This document shows, in pieces, positions 55,694 through 64,000 of a DNA stretch of 64,000 bases. Below the pieces are notes generated by a model. It was given only the letters and a program-made list of their open reading frames with translations, was not told the DNA's origin and did not search any database. The translations under genes and the position numbers were made by a program. The DNA lies in NCBI GenBank assembly GCA_973895155.1, contig OZ316895.1, forward strand, positions 12,958,001 through 13,022,000, given 5' to 3'. The stretch comes from Marsupella aquatica (Eukaryota; Marchantiophyta). Positions within the stretch are counted from its first letter, which is position 1. Each line of letters opens with the position of its first letter.

Positions 55694-57140
55694 TGTCTCT
55701 CTGTTTGCTTTCTGCTCGCTTCTGCACTTCGATCGTCCGGGAGGACCACAGATCTGAAGACTGATCTGTTACGGGAAAAAACGTTCGTTGGTGAGTGCAG
55801 AGAGTGCAGAGAGAGAGAGGAGCGGAATGAAGGAAGAGAAGGAAGGAGTCAATAATCATCTTGGTGTGGCGAGTGCGAGTGTCGGCCTTCTGAGCGTGTT
55901 TTTTCAATGTCCGTTTGGTGTTGGCCAATCTCCCGCGTTGGCAAAAGCAAGGAGATGATGGCGATGTCTGTGATGAGCTGCAGATGAATATTATTTAGCT
56001 TGACGGGAGCGCGAATTTCGTGGTCAAGGTCAGAGTCTCACTCTTTTCCTTCTCTTTCTGTCTGCGTGTCTGGTTCCCTCTTTCGATCACTCGAGTTACA
56101 ATATGGCACTGGACCGTATTGGTAACCTTCACAGGTCTCTTTTCCATTTAAGGACCCATTTTCCTCCATTGGCGAAATGTGGAGATTCCGGATCTGGTCG
56201 CGGTGGACTTGAACTTCGATTCGTTTCGTTCCCTCTATGCCTCTTTTCACGCCGCCTGTTTCATTCTCCGTTTTCTGCGGAGGGTTGGATGAGAGAATGC
56301 ACCAGACTGTGCGGATAAATTGGCTATTCTCCGCATCTAATGATCGCCAGTCTATGCCGGCCTTTTCTGCTTAGTCTCCTTGTGGAACCGAGGGATGTGA
56401 AATTGACCAGAATTCACTTATTTTCTGGACTCTTCGGGGATGCTTTCTAAACTTGTCTAAGTCGTGATCTCCAATTGGCGTAAACTGTCTGGTTTTTACA
56501 ATTGGACTTTGCTTAGGACCATTAAGTAGTCCGTTTGAGCTCTGTAATCACTGCCTATCGTGGAGGAATGTGTTGTATGAGGTGTAAAGTGACGAGAAGT
56601 ACGTGCCTGCTGTTTAGAGTAAGTCTTGTTTTAGCGATGATTGTGCTAAGTGGCCAATTGCTATAGTAATATCTCCGTATCGTATCTGGATGCTTTTGAC
56701 TGAGATTTGCGACACTTTCAGTTGAATGATGCTTGGATTTTGGTCTGAAAGCGTTTATGCTATGAAAGTGTTTAGCTTAAAACTGTTTATTTGTCTCTCT
56801 TGTGAAATGCTCCCATTACTTTGTCCTGGTTGTACCCTTCAGTGGTAGAAAGTCTTCTGCTATAGAATAATTAGTCCCTCCTGGTAAATGCTTGCAAGAG
56901 CAGGTCAGAGATTCTTACTTGACTGGACAACCTGGGATTTTCGTGTTTGGATGGGTAGACCAGACTTGTGCTGTTGTTCCGGTCTGGAACCATTGACTTG
57001 ATTGTGAGCCAGCGGTTTGACAAGTTGTGGACGCAGCTTTTGAGACCGGTCTTCCGCTATTCAATGAGCAACTTATATTTATAATTTTACCTGCGACGTC
57101 CTCGGGACGGAGTAGAAAACAGAAAGTTTCACAAGTGAAG

Positions 57141-57200
57141 CTAAGGAAGTAAACTAAGAGCTAAGGAAGTAAACTAAGAGCTAAGGAAGTTAACTAAGAG
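57141..57200. repeat. Three 20-bp tandem units
   Basis: CTAAGGAAGTAAACTAAGAG at 57141, 57161 and 57181, with one mismatch in the third unit. Confidence 0.95.
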
Positions 57201-57374
57201 TAAAATTACTAGACGAGTCAAAAAGTTGCTGCGGTCTTGCTAAAAAAATGCCCGAGATAAACTTTCATGACGTTCCGATCTTGTATTCTGGATTAATAGT
57301 CAAAGAAGGTCTTGAAAAGAAGTCACGAAACTCTTTTTTCGTGATATAATGGCTACAGTCTGAAAAGAAGCAAA

Positions 57375-57414
57375 AGTTCAGTATCTACTTCCCTAGTTCA
57401 GTATCTACTTCCCT
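57375..57414. repeat. Two exact 20-bp tandem units
   Basis: AGTTCAGTATCTACTTCCCT at 57375-57394 and 57395-57414. Confidence 0.95.
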
Positions 57415-58301
57415 ACTTCCCTGACATTTTAATTGTAATTTTACACCTGAGTACAGGTTTAGTTGTCTGGTCCTCAAGGAACTTGCTAAGCTCTAACAGA
57501 AGTCTCTGGAAGCGAGGTATTACTGTTCTGTCTTGAAAGGATAGTCGCGTGAAGCATTATGGCTTGGTCGTGTAGGTTTGCAGCGAGCTAATGATCGGCC
57601 TATATCGCTATTGTGTTTGAGTGAGCCTTGTCTTGCCAATTTGAGAAGAGAATGTTATGAATTATGAAACGTTGAGGCATGCTTCAGTTACTTCTTTGTC
57701 TTGACGATAGTGTTCGATTCGCTTTGACATCAAGCGCTTACCTTCCTCGTCTTCGTTCAGGTTGGCTCGAATGAGCTATTCGGAGGAATTGCCTGTATGG
57801 GAGGGAGCTGCCAAATGCGCAAAAGACGCACTAGATATGCATATGTGTTGATCTCTAATCAGAAGTCCTTTAGGTATTGCACAATGTCACTCATTACCTT
57901 CCCTGCACCTCGATCACTGGTGAACTAGTTGGGGTTTACTTCATTTGTGAACAGGAATTGGTAGATTTTTGAGTTCTATTCTAAAGTAGTTGAGTCCTGG
58001 ATTATTCTATTGGTATGTTTGATGTACATTGAATACTTTCGTATGAGATTAAAGCTCAAATCAAAGGATGATGGTTTTCTGAAAGCTCAGACCCGTGACT
58101 TTGGGAGTTGACGATGGAATTTAGGGCTGTGAGCTTTGTCCTGGAAAACTGAAATGTTCTTGTGTTGATCGATCAACACGAATTTGACTGGATAGGTATA
58201 GGAGCGATCGCAAAACGAACAACAACGGTAGTCTTACTTTTAGTAGGCGTAGACCACAACAGGCAAGGACGGCTAAATCTTTATTGAACTTCTCAACAGC
58301 T

Positions 58302-61300
58302 ATGCAGGGGCATCCTTCTTTTGACGCTCGGAACGGCAGATCCGCAGACAAATACAAAGCACCACTGAAGGAAAAATTTGTCTCTCTTTATGAGGACATT
58401 TTTGCAGGAAGAAGTTTGATAAACACAGCAAAAGATCAGGGAGTACAAGGTCGTGCAGCTGTGACAAGATTTTGGGATGAGCTACTGCTCTTGAAGGTTA
58501 GTTGACGTCTACAGTATGTTTTTTTGGTTCGATTTGCACTGTCGTACATCTACTCGCAAAATTGTCAGAAGAATTGTTTTTAGAGCTCGAAGACTTTCCT
58601 GGTAACCAACGAACTTCTGGACAGGTTAATGAAACGTTCTTGTCCCAAGTGATTGCGAAGGCTTCCGAGGAACAACTCCGAGGGGAATTAAAACCCGTAA
58701 TCAATGGTCTCTTCGAAACATATTCGACGTATGTGGGGTTTTCCTCTTTTCCGTTGTCTGTCGTATTCTAGTTGATGCGTTGGTACTTTGATGGGTTCAA
58801 ACATATTGAGAGGAGCTCTGTGAGTATCAGGAGGATGGATAATTAGTGGCGTAGTTGTGGTGCATTGTGTAACATGCTTTGCCAAAAATTGTTTGTCTGG
58901 ATGGTTTTGTCACCTTTATATGATTTGTATGACCTTCACTCTCAATTTTACCTTTCTGTTCTTATAGCATCATGAACCTGTATACAACTGGATTCCCGCG
59001 CTAATCAAATTAGAGTTTTGCTAAGTCGAACTTTGGGGGTGGAAGAGGGGTCGCAAAGTTGGGGAGGGGCTGATTGGACTCACTTTTGTCATGTCATATA
59101 GCAGGTCGACTAGATATGTACAGACGGATGAGACGTTTGACCGGTCTTCCTGTAACTTTTTCTGTTGGTTTACCTTAAAGCTCTTATAAGCTTTAAAAGA
59201 AGAGCTTGTCATGTCATTCATATAGTCAGCTGAAGTATTTGACACCTCTCACATGCAGGTACCTGGGTGATGGGAATTTCATAAGAGTAGCCCATGCCCT
59301 TGAAACCTTGACAATACTGTTGCGGGAAATTTTTAGGAAGCGATTCACGGAACAGGTAATGGACCAATTGTAACTGTTTTTCCTCGGGATTAGAATTGGC
59401 ATGTCAGCCTGCGCCATTTTACCAATCTCAGAACATTATGGACGTTATCATTTACTACATATTGTTTAGGTAATCTCTTCACGGAACAGGTAATGGACCA
59501 ACTGTAACTGTTTTGCCTCGGGATTAGAATTGGCAGGTCAGCCTGCATCATTGTACCAGTCTCAAAACATCATGGACATAATCTTTTACTTAATATTATT
59601 CAGTTCATCTTCTAGTTCCAGTCTGTGGGGATCGTTGTTTGATTCTTTAGTGGTATGTGGGTGCAGGGCTATACAATCATCACTCTAGTTTGTCGATCCG
59701 TGGAACAGTCAGACTCATTTTTCAGGCGCTTGGTGACTAGTATTGCAAGTCTACTAACCAGAGATGATGTTCCTGTGTTGGTCAAATCACTAGGATTAAG
59801 GTATGCATTTCGTAAATCACAAAGGTCCCTAAAGCTCGGATTGCATCCATATATGCTCAATATTGAGTCATTCATTCGAAGCTTAGACGGCAGTGTTACG
59901 TACTAGGCAAGATCTATCAGCACTGGCATGAAGCTACCATGAAAGTAATTACTGAGAAATGTCTTGATATGTGAAATGCAGGGTATTTCTCACAATATTG
60001 ATTGCCACGGACAATGTGAATACAAACTCCATCGCCAGCTATCTATTCGTAAACAACATTTTCGATGCACTGCTAGGTTTATTCACTCTGAAAATTTCTG
60101 CCGATCAAAAGAAAATCGAACTTGATGCAAGTCTTGTGCTCATCTTGCTTCTGTTGTGGAGAGAAAGTGCAAATCCATATACAGAGCGTCTATCAGCAAC
60201 GGGGGCCCCTGTGGTACCATTACTTCACACCATCTTGTCTCTTCTTTCCTCGCCTCCCAAGTTAGCAAAGGCGAATGAGGGTCCCAACTCACTTGCAAGT
60301 CCACTCTGGTCAAATGCTGAAGGAGTGCTTGTCTCCTTGGGAAGTTGGTTCGGATTCTCCGCACCCAGTGAAAGCAATGCACCATCTGCCACGTCTGCTT
60401 TGGGTTCAGAGGTTTTGGATGTGAAGTGGTGCAACACTACTGCTGCGCTCATTCTATTATATTTCCTCTGCTACTTGAATCCTGCGTTAAAATCCACCCA
60501 GGTAAAAATCCCTCCATCGTGTCCTGAAAACCTGTTTGTTTTACATGTCTTAAGAATTGTCTTTATCTATTACCCTGTGAAAAGTTGTCGGCAGTCCTGA
60601 AGCTGTTACGCCCAACTTATTCACAGCTTCTGCAATAAAGTTCCACCCTTAGAGAACAGCGGATGGATTTGAGTTTCGACAGAGTTAACCTAAAGGATTT
60701 CGTTTTGACTGATGCAGTTATGGCCATCCTCAGACTTTTCACTTGTCCAAGGCGCACCAGGAAATACAGCATCCGCACTCTGGATTCAAGTGTTGAAGTC
60801 CTTCCTTGCACTAAGCAAAGACATTTTGGCAAATTTGCCAACGACAGGAGCAGCAGGAGTATTGCGGGGAAAGCTCTGTTTGACAGTGTTGAGGTGCATA
60901 GCAGAGGATCATGTGTCTGCAGAATTCCTATCTCGCGCTGATGCTGAGAGCTTTACCTTGAATCAGGTTCCTGTCAGTTCTCTGGCAGGGATTCCTTCTG
61001 TTGTCCAGTTCAGAAGCTTATCCTGTGTCATTGTTGATCTAGGAACCAGTGTACTGGGACAAAGGCCAGATGGTGCCCTCGTAGATCCTGATCTTTGTCA
61101 TCGAGCAGCTTTACTGATTCCCATTGTCCTAAATCATGTTAGATCTCGGGGGTGGCAATTGCTGCCAACCAGCATTAATTGGTTAGGTACGTGGCAAGGT
61201 CTAGCAGAGATCTGTACGCGGTGTGCACCTGAAACAGCATTTCAAAGACCTGGTGTTCCAGAGCTGGCGGAACTGACCTTAGGGATCATTGAGTCGAGCT

Positions 61301-61980
61301 TAGGGAATAGCCAAGATATCTGCGCATCTCCTGACGAAACAGATCGGTTGCACGCTATGGTGATGGCTCACATGGCTGGCTTTGAGCAGCTGGTGCGAAC
61401 AGCATCTTCAACTCCTTTCGGAGATGGTGGGAAGTCGGCTAGCAGGGGTGGGATCCGATTAGTAAGTTCTTAATCTTCCGCTTGTGGCCCTCATGAATGT
61501 CTCATCTCCATTCATTTCTCTACCTTTGGCGTGTGGACGTAAACTGAGACCAATCAAGGTAGCTCTGTACCATCTTTGGCTGGTGAGGCAAGTTTTGGCT
61601 TGGTTTGATTGTTAAGTCTACAGAGCTGCAACTGGTTAAAGCATTATATCCCTGACGGTCTGGGGGGTTGATTTGTCTAGGTGAATATTTCTTCGGTGAA
61701 GTTTCAATACGAGGTGCAGATTGCAGCATTGGGAGTTCGAGGGCAACCCACATTTGAGCAGGCACTGTTGGGAGTTAGGAAAAAGGGATTGGCTAATCTG
61801 AAACTGAAGCACAGTTATGCTGGACCGGGCCATTCCTACACAGAAGGTACTGTTGAGCATCGTATATTAATTAACCTAGTCCGCCTTCTTGTGTCCGAGC
61901 ATCGCCAACGCTTAACATCGTCGGGTTCTCTGAAGTTGGAATTGGAAACGAAGAAAGGTACCAAGGAGAGAGGCCATTGA
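58302..61980 (+). CDS. ARMH3: ARMH3 (C10orf76, DUF1741)-type armadillo-like helical protein, 7 coding exons
   Basis: In animals ARMH3 is a Golgi-associated helical-repeat protein that works with PI4KB and GBF1 in PI4P production; the plant role is not established here. Exons: 58302-58496, 58625-58728, 59259-59355, 59667-59800, 59982-60501, 60718-61461, 61681-61980. Introns are GT-AG and all phases agree, giving 697 residues, close to the 689 or so of the human protein. Family hallmarks: KYKAPLKEKFVSLYEDIFAG and VTRFWDELLLLK near the N-terminus, FIRVAHALETLTILLREIF at about 105-123, YLFVNNIFDALLGLF, LVLILLLLWRESANPY, KLCLTVLRCIAEDH, and a C-terminal block with LLGVRKKGLANLKLK. The ATG follows an acceptor by two bases and is the first in frame. 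Exon 6 contains a GT...AG-like 22-base interval (VPVSSLAG) that is too short to be an intron, so it is kept as coding. It is alpha-helical throughout, with no signal peptide. Confidence 0.85.
59343..59605 (+). repeat. 134-bp tandem duplication spanning an exon end and its splice donor
   Basis: TTCACGGAACAG-GTAATGGACCA occurs at 59344 and 59478, exactly 134 bases apart, and the following 110 bases match closely (CTCGGGATTAGAATTGGCA, GTCAGCCTGC). The first copy is the true end of exon 3 and its donor. The second lies within intron 3 and carries an intact decoy donor. Confidence 0.9.
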
Positions 61981-63336
61981 GCCCTTGTGAAAGAGGCAGA
62001 CACCTTGTCGATATCAACAGTGAAGCTGCCTTGAAAGATCCATGCTTAGAGATTACCGTGCATCAAACTTCATGTACCCCGTGCTCAGAATATGTTGGAT
62101 TACCTGTCCCCTTAACATATTTGTCTTGTATTGGGTGTCACATATTTTTAATACTGCTGTACAGAGCAGTTGCACAAAGCTGGCTGGAAGAGTGGTCGAC
62201 CTGAGACTATTTATTCAGTGCTGTTACGGAGCCTGAGTGGGGGTTCCCAAGGTTTATCTTGTAACATATGGGTGGACGAATGAAAGAATTGTAGTTGACC
62301 GAGAGTGTCAGTCTCCTATTATTTATCCAGAGAGATACGATATGCACATTGATCTTGAGCAGTCAATTCATCAACTCTCCTCTAGAGTTCGTGTCCTTTC
62401 TACTGCGAACGTGGTTGGGCAAGTACCATAGATTTTGCATATACCGTGTCGATCATCCCCATGGGGATCAACAGGTAAGAAGCTCCGAGGGCAGATGTAG
62501 TGCGCTCATTATTTGAGAATCTTTGGGTCTCCTGCATTGAAAATAGAATGTTATGTCCATGCTCTGTTGGTGTTTATCTGGGGAGGTCCTTAGGAACTGA
62601 GAAACAGCTGATAATGCCAACCACAAGGATGGAATTCGCGAATATCTTCAAGAAGCCCCTAATGTGCTTTGCAAGACCTTAATGTGAAAAGAGACTCCAA
62701 ACTCATGATATAGCATGTAGATCATCCTGGAATATTCCTCTTTTTTGTGTTTTAGTGGTATGTAATTTATTTAATTTATTTTATATAAAAGAAGTAGATA
62801 ATATAAAATATATGCCAAAAAAATAATATATGATAATTAAAAGTGAGGGACATAACACACAAACCACATTCAAAGAAACTAACATTATGACCAAGACAGT
62901 AGAAAGGTACTAAAGAGTTGTGCACATATTTTCACTTGCTTCTAGCTAGCGACACTCAACTCAATTAAAATCATAAATTTTGTAAAGAAAACCAGGAGGG
63001 TAACTTAGTACACCAGATATGCACATTGTTCAAATTCATTTTTCACACTTTCATGATAAAACAGAGGAGTGATTGAAAAGGAAAGATTAAACATTTATGA
63101 GGGGAGCCAAATATATTCAAAATATTCTAAGTTCACTAAAATTAAAAGGGGTTTAGAAGTTAATTCAAAATCAAATTAATACAAATGATTCACAGGCACA
63201 TTAAAATCAAAATACTTGACACAAAATATGAATAGGACAAAACCTCAAAGATGTATTCACCATATAGTATCTTCATTCACAGATAGAATAGAGGAGAATA
63301 GAGGACTGGACTATGAAAGTAGACTCCCTCATTATG
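61981..63336. other. 3' flank of ARMH3-type gene, then AT-rich DNA
   Basis: The first several hundred bases are presumably 3' UTR; later frames (to about 62680) have no conserved features. From about 62750 the sequence is strongly AT-rich (TTTAATTTATTTTATATAAA), with nothing recognised. Confidence 0.4.
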
Positions 63337-63590
63337 AAAACTCACAGAAAATAAAATTTGGAAGGAAGCAAAATGATACCTTGGTTCCACCTGCACCATT
63401 ATGATGAGTTGAACAAGCTTCACCCCTAAGTAATCTATCTAATAAAGAATGACCAAATGCCAAAACTCACAGAAAATAAAATTTGGAAGGAAGCAAAATG
63501 ATACCTTGGTTCCACCTGCACCATTATGATGGGTTGAACAAGCTTCACCCCTAAGTAATCTATCTAATAAAGCATGACCAAATGCCACGG
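63337..63590. repeat. 125-bp near-perfect tandem duplication
   Basis: AAAACTCACAGAAAATAAAA starts at 63337 and again at 63462. The copies match through CCTTGGTTCCACCTGCACCA and CTAAGTAATCTATCTAATAA with only a few differences. Confidence 0.92.
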
Positions 63591-63930
63591 CAGCCTTTGG
63601 GTCATCTATCTAATGAAGTATGACTAAAAGTAACTAAAAGCTATGAGAGCCTGTGGGTGGTCTATCTAATTAAGTGTGACCAAAAGCGATCTATCTAATT
63701 AAGTGTGAACAAAAGCAACCAAAAGCTTTGAGAGTTTGTGGGTAATCTATCAAATAAAGAGCAACCAAAAGGGACCAAAAGCTACGAGAGCTATCTAATT
63801 AAGTGTGACCAAAAGCAACCAAAAGCTTTGAGAGCCTGTGGGTAATCTATCAAATAGAGGGCAACCAAAAGGGACCAAAAGCTATGAGAGCCTGTGCGTA
63901 TTCTATCTAATAAAGTGAGACCCATGTAGA
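63591..63930. repeat. Tandem array of about 50-60 bp units
   Basis: Units combine CTATCTAAT(T/A)AAGTGTGACC, AAAAGCAACCAAAAGCTTTG, AGAG-CCTGTGGGTAATCTATC. Six or so imperfect units run on from the 125-bp duplication, sharing its CTATCTAATAAAG phrase. Confidence 0.8.
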
Positions 63931-64000
63931 AAATAGTTACATTCCTTAATCAAGATATCAATAGCCGTAAGATGAAACTTTAAGATACCTGGATATTACG

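Larger units (their letters stand above)
55694..58301 (+). promoter_or_regulatory. Upstream region of the ARMH3-type gene, possible long leader intron
   Basis: A CAACAG acceptor ends two bases before the ATG at 58302, so a noncoding first exon probably lies upstream. A good donor candidate (GTTG then gtgagt) is at 55791, which would give a 2.5 kb leader intron; other donors are possible. Three tandem 20-base units (CTAAGGAAGTAAACTAAGAG) lie at 57141-57200 and two exact 20-base units (AGTTCAGTATCTACTTCCCT) at 57375-57414. No other gene recognised. Confidence 0.4.

Noticed and set aside
60967-60988. GT...AG interval in exon 6 of the ARMH3-type gene
   Set aside because: 22 bases is far too short for a spliceosomal intron and the frame continues through it.

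Overview
This window is nuclear DNA of a land plant, most likely a seedless one (moss or another bryophyte, possibly a lycophyte). Genes are interrupted by GT-AG introns, are tens of kilobases apart in places, and sit in repeat-rich DNA. The clade guess rests mainly on one gene: a plastid terminal oxidase whose motifs resemble the algal/cyanobacterial-like class rather than the IMMUTANS class of flowering plants. That is inference. There are no bacterial operons, rRNA genes or CRISPR arrays.

Layout. 1-827 (-): first four coding exons of the class III phosphatidylinositol 3-kinase VPS34, running off the left edge, with a probable leader intron. 2.0-4.8 kb: short tandem repeats, a Copia-type LTR relic and a probable retroposed insertion with a target-site duplication. 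4924-6069 (+): single-exon SpoU/TrmH-family RNA 2'-O-methyltransferase. 8993-13846 (+): 11-exon plastid terminal oxidase with all predicted di-iron ligands. 14.4-15.8 kb: gene-like reading frames I cannot identify. 17.8-21.0 kb: a possible LINE reverse transcriptase scrap and two large tandem arrays. 21797-22951 (+): intronless F-box protein with a kelch/galactose-oxidase-like C-terminus. 23-30 kb: no recognised gene, but several coding-like remnants. 30327-34514 (-): a 1395-residue intronless CDS combining ankyrin repeats, two CCCH zinc fingers and an RRM, with a predicted 1.8 kb leader intron. 37.1-37.5 kb: a coherent minisatellite. 37.5-55 kb: a repeat desert with a Copia LTR plus gag start, a tRNA-Gly-like SINE head, a MITE-like element and many tandem and duplicated modules. 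58302-61980 (+): seven-exon ARMH3 (C10orf76)-type armadillo-like protein. 62-64 kb: AT-rich DNA and more tandem repeats.

The genes form no shared pathway. They are housekeeping functions in ordinary eukaryotic spacing: endosomal and Golgi phosphoinositide biology (VPS34, ARMH3-type), RNA modification and RNA binding (SpoU, C3H-ANK-RRM), plastid redox control (PTOX) and ubiquitin ligase targeting (F-box). I found no convincing new multi-gene system. The most unusual items are the unidentified reading frames at 14.4-15.8 and 23.8-24.2 kb, the duplicated block upstream of the ARMH3-type gene whose distal copy seems to have lost CpG sites, the duplicated splice donor inside that gene, and the retroposed insertion near 3.1-3.95 kb. 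All exon boundaries were read by eye from splice signals, frame and family similarity.
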